NCBI GenBank assembly: GCA_009760855.2
Contig: WPIO01000008.1
Coordinates: forward strand, 8,444,001 to 8,508,000
Length of the DNA: 64,000 nucleotides
Direction: 5' to 3'
DNA from: Cristatella mucedo
Lineage: Eukaryota > Bryozoa > Phylactolaemata > Cristatellidae
Part shown: positions 26,781 through 38,129 of the stretch, in pieces
Numbering within the stretch: position 1 is the first letter of the stretch
How the letters are laid out: each line of letters opens with the position of its first letter
Translations under genes and position numbers: made by a program
The notes under the pieces: generated by a model
What the model was told of the DNA's origin: nothing
Database searches by the model: none
What the model saw: the letters and a program-made list of their open reading frames with translations, nothing else

Positions 26781-27730
26781 AACTTTACTCATACATTGAA
26801 ACTTCAAACCTTGCTAGCAAATTCCAGTCTGGTTTTAGAGCTTATCACTCCACAGAGTCAGCGTTACTTCAGGTGTTTAACGACCTACTTAGGAATGCAT
26901 AGTTAGGTAGAATATGTCTGCTGGTTTCGCTCTGTTCTCGATGGTTCTTTTCACGGTTTATACGCTACCTCTTGCAGACGTGATTGCCAGGCATAATCTT
27001 GGCTTTCACTTCGACGAAGATGCTACTCACTTGTACCTCTGCTTTGATCCCTCCCGGCCCTCCATCGCGGCGAATTCTCTCAACTCCCTTGCTTGCATGT
27101 ACTGATGACATCCGAACATGGATGGCAGCAAGCTTGCTTAAATTGAATGATGACAAAACCAACTTATCAGTTCTTGGTAAACTAGGTGTGATTCAGACAG
27201 CAACGAATCGAATTAAAAGTTACGTCACTCACTTTAAGGTCTCTTTATTCTTTGGCTCCAGCCTACCTATCAGATCTTCTCCTGCACCAGGGTAAGCATA
27301 ATTCCACCCACTTTTCGGAATTTAAGTGTTTAAATGTACCTAATACAAACTTCAAATCCTTTGGAGGATCGTGTCTTCAGTTCGCATACTCCGAAATCCT
27401 GGAACTCACTCCCGACCTGCGTCACGACGTCTTCCGACTTGTCCATATATAAAAAGAAACTAAAAACGCATCTATTTGTGACAGCATTTAGTGGGTCCCC
27501 GTGATTCGTTCTTTACGTGCTTATGCGTGCTGACACTGTTGCATACTGCCACGAACCACACTTGCATGCTGATCCTGTGCATGTCACCCCTAGCCATGTT
27601 ATTCTTGTTGTTTATTGAGAATGCTACCATAACCCGTCGATCGTGCTTTCTTTGCAGCAATTGTAAAGCACCTAGAAAGAGATCGAGTTCTCTTGAGAGC
27701 GCTTTATCAAATGCATTATTATTATTAACT
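26775..27730 (+). mobile_element. L2-like LINE relic
   Basis: Sense-strand pieces in order: [36 protein letters not shown], decayed catalytic region (FDEDATHLYLCFD), DIRTWMAASLLKLNDDKTNL, SLAPAYLSD, SFGGSC, WNSLPTCVT-like. It closes with the terminus 'ctagaaagagatcgagttctct' and ATTATTATTA. It has several frameshifts and internal deletions, and is not active. Confidence 0.88.
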
Positions 27731-27734
27731 GCTG

Positions 27735-28700
27735 AAGCAGTTCGGCAAAGTGTTCAGCAGGAGCTTAGCCGTGGGAGAAATGTGCAGGTCAAAAGAGTGG
27801 TTTTTCGCTTTATCCCGCCCAAGCATATAACAAAACAACGCCGCCCCTTTGAGAAAGAGACCTAACGCGCGACTGAATTTCTAGATTTCTAAGGTCAATC
27901 TAGCGGGCCGCATTTTCCAACACATGTAGAGACAACTCTGCGGCTTCTACGGTTAGCATTCCCAGCAGAGTTATAATCGTCTAACCTAGAGAGAACGCCA
28001 AGAGCTAAGACGATCATCAGCTGGACACCCGTCTGAGCAGACCCCGATCCTTGAGCCCTGATCCTTGAACCCGATCCTTGGCATGGATCGAACGCTGTGA
28101 CTTTCCTCGGAGTCGATCGCCGAGTCTTCTGCTCGTGCACGTGGGGTGATCGAGGACATGGACACCCAGATTTCGTGCACTCAACGAAAAATGTGTCACT
28201 GCATCACCTCTAGACTTCGGAGTAGGAAGTTAACAATTCTAGCAACGCTTGAGGTTAGGAGAGAGCTGCTTCACTATAGCCGGGTGCTTTACATTCGCAG
28301 AGCGAGATAGAATTGCGCCTTCCAGGTGCATTCCAGGCTACCGAGCTGAGGCTTTTTGTTATTCTTCATGCGATACTTCACATAGCTTACCCCACCCCCT
28401 ATGCTCTAGGGGAACCCGCTGAAAAGAGCCTCGCTTACTGTCTTCGGTGGGAGCAACCCCCCTCCCGCCGACCCTGCCAAGCATGTCACGTGACTCGCCG
28501 TGTCGCCCTCCGTAATTACGTCTTTTTTCCATTTCGGCAGCACTCTCTTGGCAAGTCAGAGAAATAATGCTGCCGCCACTCTTGAAGCCCCGCCGGCTTA
28601 CTGCCTGCGGCTGCCGACGTCAGCTGCTGCCCGTAGAAATGCCACCGCCCGATTGCCGGGGCTGCCGCCTTCGTCGCGTCTCGCCAGTGCCGCGTTGCTG
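27735..28700. other. No recognisable gene
   Basis: Short ORFs only. A small direct repeat 'gatccttgagccc/gatccttgaacc' lies near 28,050-28,080. I see no splice-supported exon. Confidence 0.4.
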
Positions 28701-28723
28701 CGCCTGCCGTCGATCGGCTGGCA

Positions 28724-29666
28724 CTAATTCCTGGCGTCGTCTCTCGGCGGCACGAGTGAGAGGCGCCGCTCCGGCAGCTGATCGGGCGGCAGCTCTGCGT
28801 CGGTCTGCTGGATCGTCGGTGCTTCCGCCAGGGAAGTGAATGCATCGGATGCGGCGGCACGGTAGTACGGCGTCGCCTTGGACGAAGTCTGCCCGGCTTG
28901 CCAGCGCTTGAACTTTTTCGGGGGTTCCCTATTCCTGGCAGCTTTCCGCCTCCGCAGCGACGCCTCGTTAACGGTTGCCGAAGCGGCGGCTGCTGCCGCT
29001 GACGCTGTCGCTCCTGGTCCGTCGCTGGCCTGTGCCGCCGTCGCCTTCTCCTGTGTGGAGGACGACAGCCAAGCTTGACCTCGCCGCTCGCCTCGGCCGC
29101 CGCTGATCGCCATAAAGCCCACAAGCTCAGGTAGCAGCGCCCCGAGACACGGCAGCAGAGCCGCCGTCGCGTGCACGGCGCTTAGCGCTACTGGCCAGAC
29201 AACCTGAGTGGCTGAGGCATCGGAGACGGCAGAGCTACCGACAGCACTCTGGATCTGTGGGACATTCCTCTCGGCCTCGGCGGTGGCGTCGTCGTCGGCA
29301 GCGGCGTTATTCTGAACGAGATCGGTGCTAGACGGCATCCTCTGCGTCGCGTCCGGTAAGGCCTTCGCCTGGTTTGCTTCGTCGTTGCCCTGCCTGAGCG
29401 CCATGGCCACGCTGGCCGCCATCTGCAGGTCATTTTTCGTCACTTCCTCGATCATGCCGCCGACGATCCTCGAAGCCGTCCAGCGCATGCGGTCTCTCGG
29501 CCTTCTGACGACGTCAATATATCCGCTCTCGACTAAAGCAAAATGGTAGATACGTACGAGTCGTCGACGGCACGCTTGCGCTTCATTTTATTCAATCTGG
29601 GCAGGGCGTAGTCGCTCCCGCCGACGGCAGCAGCTACGGCGGGCGCTGCAACTCACAGGACGCCAT
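28724..29666 (-). CDS. Possible two-exon Ala-rich protein (272 aa)
   Basis: Exon 1 (29,657-29,666) would be ATGGCGTCC plus T, in a good start context, before a strong gtgagt donor. Exon 2 (28,724-29,532) follows acceptor accattttgctttag and continues in the matching phase to TAG. The product would begin MASFESGYIDVVRRPRDRMR, continue WTASRIVGGMIEEVTKNDLQ, then an Ala/Asp/Ser-rich low-complexity part, a hydrophobic stretch (ALLPCLGALLPELVGFMAI), and a basic KKFKRWQ region. I do not recognise it. Matching splice phase and length favour a gene; GC-rich composition and overlapping antisense ORFs argue for caution. The same exon 1 would also fit Vps52 in phase. Confidence 0.35.
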
Positions 29667-29816
29667 CTCGGTGTGGTAGACGTAGAGCCTATACGTTTGC
29701 AGAAGTATCACCAGCAGATTTTTAGCGGTAAAAAACACATTCGTATAAGTGATTATGTTGTATCCTAAAATATGAACGACTGTTAAATTCGCGAAGCGAT
29801 GGCGTTCTCAGACATG

Positions 29817-29819
<3 letters not shown>

Positions 29820-29895
<76 letters not shown>
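29820..29895. repeat. (GA)n microsatellite
   Basis: About 34 GA units just upstream of the possible gene at 28.7-29.67 kb. Confidence 0.95.
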
Positions 29896-29896
<1 letters not shown>

Positions 29897-30399
29897 TGGC
29901 ATCTCATGTGCACGACCGTCTGCCATCATCTTTCGGCGAAACTAAATGTGTGGCGGCTAATTTCGGTGCCTTGCAGCCATCCTCGCACCGATATTCTGCC
30001 CCTCGACAACAAGCGAGGGTAACGACTTACTATTTCCTCGCTCGGCGCCCCTTTCGACAAAGGCTTCGCTCGCTTCAGCCAGTTCGCGGCCGGAATTTAC
30101 CAATTTTTTTTGTAGAGCTGATGCCGGGATCCGATGAGCGCTTAGGGAAGTCGGGTACGCCGCTATTACGCAAACGGAGACTTTCTGAGCCACGATAGCC
30201 CAGAGACACGGGCGAAAGGATCGCCGCAGCCACCACGCCTCTCGATGGCGGCTGGCACGATGGTGGGCTCGCCTAGGACTCCACGATGCCGGCGGTGTAC
30301 GGGAGCTCGAGGCGTAGCCCTGACATCGTCAAGCACTACCTTCGTCGAACCATAGGTAAAGAAGGTCGTAGAGTGTGACAACTTCACCAAGAAGCTAAG

Positions 30400-30750
30400 C
30401 AGGACAGAGACAGCGGCTTGAAACAGCTACGTTTCAGTGGTTCACTGCTTTCCGAGCATTCGAATGGCTTAAAACTATGGGAAGCTGGCCCAGGATCTCG
30501 TGAATAGCTGCCCACAATGGGTTGCAGGTCGACTCTCCAAGTCCACATCCTGGATGCTTATCTTCAATAACTTAAGGAGAACATAGGAGCGTACTCAAGG
30601 GAACAAAGCGAGCGCTTTCACCAGGATGCATACTGGACTTTGAACGCCGTTACCAAGGACAGTATAATGAAAACATGATAGCGGACTATGTTTTCGTAGG
30701 CTTCAAAAAGTGATTGGCAGTATAGACGCATGTCTAGAGCGTCTCGTCAT
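30400..30750 (+). pseudogene. Relic of multicopy ERFHQD-family protein
   Basis: Fragments of one reading order appear in three frames: VHILDAYLQ, ENIGAYSREQSERFHQDA, DFERRYQGQYNENMIADYVF, and DWQYRRMSRASRHS with stop. They are separated by frameshifts and stops. The 'DSHL..FP.NL....GERFHQD...RYQG' module belongs to a large uncharacterised protein family that is repeated many times in arthropod genomes and behaves like a mobile-element-derived gene. I know of no assigned biochemical function. This copy is dead. Confidence 0.8.
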
Positions 30751-31109
30751 TCCTGAACCCTCTCGGGTGGTAGTTTTTGAAAGACTTCACAGTAAATACA
30801 TGGTAATCGGGATTCATTTGCTGTTCTTTCCTACTAAATGTGCATCGTAAGGTGCGAATTTTCCAGATTTCTCACCGGACATGGTTTTATTTCATATTAA
30901 TTACTGTCCTCGTCGCCAAAGCCAAGTTTTTAGGGAATATTTACCATTTTCTACATGTCTGAGGCATAAGCGATAGAAAAATACACTTATTACGCAGACA
31001 CAGAGATTGTGTTGTAGGGTGTCTAACGTGTGGCTCCATTTTCGAACTCAGGCAAGCGCGGCGAAACTGTGCTGACGTCAAATTGCCAGCAAGGTAGCGC
31101 TTGCAGGAC

Positions 31110-31300
31110 GAAAATATTAGCTGATTAAACAGCTTCATTTGTACGGCTGTAGAAGAGCCGTAACGGCTATCACCACCACCGTACAGTTGCCAGTAAAGGA
31201 TCACCTCACCCGCTACAAGAATCGAACACACGACCTCAGTCGTGAAGAGCGAGCACCTTTTCTCCCGGGCTATCATGGCCCTTCTGTCCGCTTGCATGAT
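31110..31300 (-). mobile_element. tRNA-derived SINE
   Basis: Inverted SINE: 'gctgattaaacagcttcatttgta...gaagagccgtaacggctatc...aaggatcacc...aagaatcgaacacacgacctcagtcgtgaagagcgagcacc'. The B-box complement is recognisable and the order matches the copies at 58.0 and 62.2 kb. Confidence 0.75.
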
Positions 31301-31339
31301 GGACGGTCTGTGCTTCAAGCGGGCTCCAATTGAAAGAAT

Positions 31340-32060
31340 TGCTATGTACTATTATACAATATATATATGTGGTGATAATTGAGCGATTGAGTAGTTGATC
31401 GAGCAACGGTTTTTGCCAAGGTCAGAAAGCAGTTGCAACTGAGCCGTCTTCTCACGAAAACACGGAAACGCCTGGCCATCGCCACGCCTGATTACCTCGC
31501 GTTGCTGAGCCTACTTGAAGCTTACCGAATATCGAAATAACTCTGACGATTAAAAAGGGTATGTCTTGCAGGCAGAGCTCTACCACGGCGGCAGCCACGT
31601 CCTACGCTGTAAGAAAGGTCCGTTAGGGCGCGGCGACGCTCGGCCGACGGTACAGCGGCGAGCGGTGCTTCAAAACGCTGCAGCGGCTGCCGCTTCCGAA
31701 GCGGGTTTTCCGGCGCTGCAGTGCATAGCGGATCTTCCGAACAGATAGATAGCGGATCTCGAGGGCAGATAGTCGCTTAAGCACGAATGAATAGAGCGCC
31801 GAGACGCCGCGAAGGGACGCCGAAAGTAGCTCCAGAACGGAGGTCGAAGAACGTGTCGCTCCTCCTCCACCTCCTCCTCTAGGGTTGAACCTCGGCCTCC
31901 ACAACCCGAGGCGGTAAAAGTCGCCCCGAAGGTCGCCTACTTCGACAGACGATTGTTGGCTCTCGACGCAGCAAAAACATCCGGCGCCGGAAGTACCGGA
32001 AACGTGAGGAGCCCGAGAAAAAAAGCGAGGCCCTCAGTGGAGGTGCCACACAGCGAGCTC
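31340..32060. other. 3' side of the TMEM26-like exon 4, nothing assigned
   Basis: The next exons of the TMEM26-like gene would be expected here or further left. I searched for the family's conserved QDGPF and LYRL segments on the minus strand and found neither. Confidence 0.35.
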
Positions 32061-32065
32061 GTCAC

Positions 32066-32275
32066 CTTGTTGAAGATGACGGCCAGAATTCCCGACTTCC
32101 GGCCTCGTCCAAACATGGGCACGGTGGTGAAGATGAGCACGAACTGGAGCAGGCTGACGGTGTACGCGAGCAGCGTGCCGTAGACCAGGCGCGTCTGCTC
32201 CAGAATCTGCTTCTCCTTGAATATCTCCAGTATCTCCAGAATGTCCGAGCCGTAGGCCAGGTAGGTGAACAATAT
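32066..32275 (-). CDS. TMEM26: TMEM26-like exon 4
   Basis: 70 codons, phase 0 at both ends: ILFTYLAYGSDILEILEIFK, EKQILEQTRLVYGTLLAYTV, SLLQFVLIFTTVPMFGRGRK, ending AVIFNK before gtgacg. Matches the family's ADILEF...LVYAIL...LQF block. Confidence 0.87.
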
Positions 32276-35200
32276 CTATGCGTCGGCGGAGGACTAATTA
32301 AAGTCCTACGCCCAAAACGAGGAGGCGGGAGCTGTGCGTCGGTGACATTTGCATTGCACGAGACAAATGCTGGCGGAGTTCGAAGCCCTCGAAGTGGGGC
32401 TAAAGACGCCGATGCTGAACTGTCGCGCGCTGTCACAATGCCGACAGCAGCGGAGCACTGCAGCCATCGAGAGCGCGTTCACAGCGAGTCCACGTGTGCT
32501 CCGTGGAGCTGTCATTCCGCAGCCGCAGAGAGACAGGTGTGTACAGCATCGGCCTTAAGGGCACTAGCCACACTCAGGTTCGTTTAATATGAAGTCAAAC
32601 GAGTAGAAAAACATGGCAAATCTGGTTTGCAATTATTTTAAATCAGAAAGCGCTAAAATCTCTAACACTGCCACAACCCGAAAGACTTTGTATGCAACTG
32701 TTCAGATGCAACCCTCCTTAAATTAACGCCATCATCGGCCCAAAATATTAAGAAAAACCTAACATATACGTATGCGGTAGGCGTCGACGTTCGGCTTCGC
32801 CGCCGCTGTTTGGCTCTAACATAAAATACAGCCAAGCATTTCCAGACGCATTTATTTCTTCATTTATTTATTTTATATATGTGTATATATATATTTTTTT
32901 TTTTTTTATTTCCTCACATCAGAGTCACTGTAGCCTACTTCCACCGCCTTCACAATTATCGCCGACAGCCATGGCACCGGCAAGCTGGGCACCAGTACAT
33001 CTTCCGAATCACTGGCCTTCGTGACCTTTTGGTCACTAGCACGTCGCGCGGCTGGAAATGGGTGGACACCTCGAGCTTTCATCAACATCTTATATGACGT
33101 TCACGACAATCTCAAAAAAAATAGAACACGCCTACGGCAAACAGCACGAGAAGTAGGAGGAGGAGGAGCAAACCTTCATGCGCCATTTCGCGAGAGAGTG
33201 CATCGAGTTCATCCCTGGCATTGAGCCAACAATGCAGTCTTTTTTTCCGTTACCTTAAGTTGTCTGCGGAGTATGATGAATAGTGTCCAGCAGATCTCTT
33301 AGCCAAGCAGCATACAGACACTGAGAGACTTTAAAACACAATTAAGAGCAATTAAGTTGCTGCCCATTGGAGAAGGAATCCAGATGGACTTTATGTAATC
33401 TTTCGGAAGACATGTATCGGTACAATGGTCATCGATTAAGTGAAGCAATGTAACTAGGACAATATGACCTCTAAGGTATTTGAGCAATAATCTGACGCTA
33501 ATGACGCAAAATCGCTAACGTCCGTACCACAATGGCGAGTCCATGTCCTTGGCATAGATCGGCATATCTCAAAGCCACGAATAAGCCACGTCTGCGCAGG
33601 TAGAGACAAAGTATAAATGGTTAGCCTTCATTCCAGATTGCTTTTTGTACGGTCTAAGCCGTAGGTTATGCAGTAGTAGCCACTTCTCATTTACTGGAAT
33701 TCAGGAGCCACTAACATATCATGGATTGTCGTGGTCTTACCGATTTAGTATGCCAGCATTTTAAGAACGGCAAGGCGTTCTATGCTGAAAAAACCGCGCG
33801 CCCAGCAAGCAAACGAGCACGTCACCGCACGGCCCCAGGAAAGTCGCTTGCACAACCACTTCAGGTGTCCAGCGCTCCTTGTCTGCTGGCCGCTGACAGT
33901 GTCTGGTGGGCCCTTCTGATAAGAGATGAGGCAGCTTCTTTCTTGGTGCACAAAAATTTCTTTTTGGCAAACAAATTAAAAAGTATTACATAACTGAGAA
34001 TTAGACAAAAAGTTTGAATCAAGTTTTCGTTGATTTTCTGTAATGTGATTTGGAGTGACTGTCTATCTGCTTTTTGGTTATCTTCGATACTTCCGCACGA
34101 AACTGTAATCTACGCTCTTTACTCTTTTGTTCTCCATTAAATTTTATTGTAGAAGTCTGATTCTTTCACAATTTTGTTAGTTTAGCAATTTTAATCTTTT
34201 TCTAACGAAATCCAATTTTAAACTAGGAGTGCATTTTTTATTCACCTTTATATATTCGCACGGGATCTCTTCCTATTGGTCAGCGCGGAATTGCAAATTA
34301 GCAGCCTGACTTCCTTTATGGAACGTTCTACGTGCGGACTTATTTTAAAATATGAAACATTTTCCGTTTCTTTTTTAAATAAATATCTAATTTTAACATA
34401 AGAATGCATTTTTCAATTCGCATTTACATGTGCTAATTGGACGGGCTCCTAGCCCATTGGTCGGGTGCTGGCCACCGAATCTGCAGTGATTTTCATTTAC
34501 GGGAGTGAGGGATGTACGAACATTTAAAATGATATAAATCGATACTATAATAAATCCACGTATTTTAAACGTACATTAAAGCCAGGAGAACACGTTTCCC
34601 ATGTGCGCCTTGAACGGGCAGCTCTAGAGTATGAAACTCGTCCGCTATCTGCGACACCGTGTGAGCTGGTGTCTCCAAGCGTGAGCCGCGTGAAAGTGGA
34701 CGTGCAACCGCAAATGCGCTGCCAAAAATGTCGCGCTGCCAGCCCCATGCGCTCCTAAAATGGACAGCAGTTTGCCTCAGCAGCTCACATCAGCCACTCA
34801 CATCGCTCGCCGTCGGCTAGTGCAGCGGCGGTTTAAGGAACGCCGGCAGGGCGTCCACGAAATGCTGTCTCCCGCGCAGGCTCAACGCGACACACCTGCG
34901 ACACTTGCTCGTTGCTCAGCTCGCCTTTGGGAAGCATCCAGCGACCGACGATTAGAAGCACCATGAGCGACTGCTCGACGGCGGCCACCCACTCCTCGGA
35001 CGCGTAAGTCACCTTGACCTTCTTGAACTGCAATCGCCGCGGCGGCCGCAGCGGCTTACACGGACCGGAGCGATGAGCTCAACCTGAGAGAGCAGACCGC
35101 GTGCGACGAACCTTCGCTCGCTCTTCGCCGCTCCGGAGCGAATGACTCCTGGAGCGAATGAGCTCCTCGGACTACTACTCGGCGCCGAGAAGCACTGGCG

Positions 35201-37884
35201 CGATACCGGCTGGTATTACCTCTCGCTCGAAGGTAGTTGCATTTCGGTGCGTACAGAGAGGAAGAGGGCGAAATATGGCCGCCATCAATCGCCTTCTGCA
35301 CTCCGTAGCTCTCTCTCTCTTTTTCTCTTTCTTGCTCTCTCTTGCCATCTCTTGTGCGAATTTCAGATTCTCCTGGACATACCGCTCCTCGTTGACCACT
35401 CCCAGCTCGTCTAACTCTAGCGATTGGCATGAAACACCGTGCAGCAGCAGGAGCTGTTGCACACTGTTTCATGCCAATTGCTCGAAACCTCCGTTTTGCA
35501 CAAACCGTTGACCACTTGCCACGCCTATGGAAGGATGAACTGCAAAATGGGGGCATCGATGTCGAATGCTAGGCGAATTTCGGCTTAAGCCTATTAGAAA
35601 AACCGGGTGCTGCAAATGTTTTCTTAAAATGTCCAATCTCAACTTCTAAGCAACTGCGTACCGGGCTTTTGTGAACAAGTACGCCCTGCTCCTGCAGTCG
35701 CATCCCTACCCTTCAGGCAATCCTTTCCCGTCAGGCCTTTCCTTCCCGTCAGGCAAGCCCTTTCGCCAGACTCGGGGTCGATTCTGAGAATGGTCTGTCA
35801 GTCCAAATAGCTTGATTCGATCGCGAAAAGAGAATACGAGCATAGGAAAGCAACTCCGACGTTCTTTTTTTATAAGTTGAGCTTAAAAACCTTGTTTCTT
35901 CGCGTTTTTTGTCTCTCTATCTCACACACTGGCGGTCTAATAAGCACAGTACAGCCGCGCTCAGCAGACACTCGGCGAGATACTCACACCGGGAATGTCA
36001 GCGTAGTCGTCTTCCTGTGTGCTATTTTGTGAGTTTTCTTTCGCCATGATGTCAAGCTTATTCAACTCCAAGTACCAGATTGATGGAACCACGCTCATGA
36101 GAAAGAAAAGGAACGACGGGCAAAACCTGAAAAAAGAAAGCAATCCCGTCGACGTAGCAAACGAAAGCAGTCATATCGAAAAAAGCGAAAAGCGGAACCA
36201 GTCATGTCGACTGATATTGAAAATAGGAAGCAGCTTAAACATTGGCTCGCTACATCAGCCAGATGATGACTGCCGATACATTAATCGCAGTTCTTGAATT
36301 ATCATGGCTCGGAACTGGCAATGTAGTAATCGACGGCTAGGCGGCATAAAAGGCTCAAGTCATGTAATAGGCAGTGCAATTGCTCTCTAGCCCTCGAGCC
36401 AGGCACTATCAGTGGTATCTCTGGGCGTCGTAAGAGTTTCTGTAGTCTATGTAAACTATATTCTATTCTCTTCTAATATTTTATTCTATTATATTTTATA
36501 TTATTTTATTATATATATATATATATATATATTTCATCCTATTCTATTCTATTCTCTATTCCACGTAGTTTATGTAGGCTATGTATTCTAATGCTGCATA
36601 TTGTATTCCTCCGAGGCCATCGAATAAACCGCTCTACGCTACGAACATGGACTAATTTATGTATGGGTGCTTCCGTGTTCTGTTACAGTCGAAATATCTG
36701 TACCTGCGTGCATTGGGGCTGCACCTTCCACTCGCTAGCCGCAATTCATGGTAGCGGCGTCACCGGCATTCATCGAACTTTGGCAAGGACTGGCGTCGTC
36801 ACGTACGCTGTGCTTTCGGCTTTACGTCTTCAATGAGAAGCCAGTACATCACCATTTGTATCGCAGTCATTTCGACTGAACTGAGAAGAACTTGAGAGAG
36901 GCACACACCGTAGCTACTAGTCAGCGCCAGGCGCATTCAGTCCTTGCGATAGCTATATCGAATCCTGCAAAGCTGTGTTTCGTTTTTGAGGGAATACTAT
37001 TGGGTGCGTAGCAGCCTGCGAGATTGTTCTCGCGAGCGCCGGTTAGATTTGCAGAATGAGCTTTCGGCGGCCTGTGCCACGCTGAAGCGAGCAGAAGGTG
37101 GAAGTCACACTGAAGCAAGCAAAGGGCGGCAGTCATGCTGAAGCAAGCAGAGGGCGGAAGTGTGCTCGCCAGAGAGATGCTCCGAGGTCAGCTTAGCCTT
37201 GCCCGAGCGAGACACGACTTACTGAGCCCGCCAAAACAGGACTTCATGTAAACTGTGGCCACGAAATTTGGAGCGCTCGCGGCTTATATGAGAGGGACAG
37301 CGCTCTGCTCGTAAAGCTAATCGGAATGCACGACCGATCTGGAGACGGAGACCTCTACTCTGACTGCTCTGAATTTGATCTACCGCACAGAACTGCAGCT
37401 TGGCTCGTGCGTCTAGCTGCTTAAAACCGAAGCGCTTTCTATTTTGCTCTCTACTTCGCTCACTAGGCGAACGCGACTGCAACGAGCCCCGAGCGGTGAG
37501 ACGCTCGGCCTAAGAATCGCCTTTGTACCGCACCGCCCCCGAGCCGCATGCAGCCAATGAGATGCGAAAGCCCTCGGTCTGGAGGCCACGCCAGACGCTC
37601 GGCTGCGCCTAGGCTTAGGCAGGACGCTCGCCGCTGAGGCAGGCGCAGACGCTCTCTGATCCTCGCGCTCACCAGAGCTGCCACTCTTCGCCACGCCTTT
37701 TCAAGATGACGTAGAGCATTTCGACGAAGATGGGCACCAGGGACACGGAGAGCATCCAGTAGATCTCGTTCTGGTATATGTCAGTCACTCGCCATATTGC
37801 GACGGTGGCGTGCGAAATGAAGAGCAGTCGCGTGAGAACGGCCTTGAATATCGAAAAGAATAGCCAGAACCTCTGCAAATTCAT
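32066..37884 (-). CDS. TMEM26: TMEM26-like multipass membrane protein, first four exons
   Basis: TMEM26 proteins are multipass plasma-membrane proteins of unknown biochemistry. Four exons join in phase: 37673-37884, 35988-36126, 34896-35027 and 32066-32275, giving 231 residues. The start MNLQRFWLFF precedes FKAVLTRLLFISHATVAIWR by the expected distance. Family landmarks follow: YWMLSVSLVPIFVEM, WFCPSFLFFLMSVVPSIWYL, a polar Asn/Asp-rich loop with NST and NSQN sequons, EQSLMVLLIVGRWMLPKGE, LAYGSDILEILEIF and LVYGTLLAYTVSLLQFVLIF. Membrane spans fall in each exon. The vertebrate protein (about 370 aa) continues another 130 residues; that 3' part was not found, so the gene is partial here, or broken. 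Confidence 0.85.
32280..34890. other. Intron of the TMEM26-like gene
   Basis: No second gene seen. There is a T-rich/AT-rich stretch near 32,850-32,910 and an AT-rich block at 33,950-34,560. Two diverged copies of a segment of about 90 bp lie at about 34,195-34,290 and 34,378-34,470, both with 'gtgcattttt' or 'atgcattttt' and then 'cattggtc' or 'tattggtc'. Confidence 0.45.
34896..35027 (-). CDS. TMEM26: TMEM26-like exon 3
   Basis: 44 codons, phase 0 at both ends: FKKVKVTYASEEWVAAVEQS, LMVLLIVGRWMLPKGELSNE, QVSQ. The VGRWMLP motif is diagnostic. Acceptor gcgattgcag, donor gtgtgt. Confidence 0.87.
35419..35482. other. 64-nt near-perfect hairpin in TMEM26-like intron
   Basis: Two 30-nt arms, AGCGATTGGCATGAAACACC.. 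and ..TGTTTCATGCCAATTGCT, separated by AGGA. The arms differ at four positions; two become G:U pairs in the + strand RNA and two adjacent ones form a small internal loop. The structure is like a miRNA precursor with a very short loop, on either strand. It lies between exons 2 and 3 of the TMEM26-like gene. I do not recognise either arm as a known miRNA. Confidence 0.6.
35988..36126 (-). CDS. TMEM26: TMEM26-like exon 2
   Basis: Completes Trp, then FCPSFLFFLMSVVPSIWYLE, LNKLDIMAKENSQNSTQEDD and YADIPG. Acceptor ctttcttttttcag, donor gtgagt. The extracellular-type loop carries N-glycosylation sequons. Confidence 0.87.
36130..37670. other. Intron of the TMEM26-like gene
   Basis: No gene recognised. 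An AT tract lies at about 36,510-36,530, embedded in TATTC-rich sequence. A short direct repeat 'gctgaagcaagcagagggcgga' is present in three variants at about 37,080-37,160. Confidence 0.45.
37673..37884 (-). CDS. TMEM26: TMEM26-like exon 1
   Basis: 70 codons plus two bases; two predicted membrane helices; ends LKRRGEEWQL before a gtgagc donor. An AG just inside the ATG (tttgcag) is a possible alternative acceptor. The ATG was kept because it gives the family's usual amino-terminal length. Confidence 0.83.
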
Positions 37885-38129
37885 AGCGTTGCGCCTCGGC
37901 GAGCCGCCAAACTCAGCATTCTCCGCGAGCGCACGAGCGAGCAGCGAGCGAGCGAGCGAGCGTGCCAGCTCGCTTGAGTGCTGAGAGGTCGCTCGGCGGA
38001 AATGGCAGCAAAGCTAGGCTAGCGGTGCTGGTATCCGGATCAACGCCCGCTGCCCAATAGCGGTGTGGGCCGGCCGCCACCGCGATGAATTTGGCAGAGA
38101 AATCGGTGGGAACGCAATGCTGCAATGGG

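Noticed and set aside
29563-29587. Start at ATG coding MKRKRAVDD
   Set aside because: The frame reaches a stop within 18 codons, and the only splice acceptor that follows would leave an intron of about 22 nt, too short.
30166-30390. Possible 3' exon of the TMEM26-like gene
   Set aside because: A short VTLYDLLYLW reading resembles the family's LYRL segment only superficially. It lacks membrane spans and conserved neighbours.
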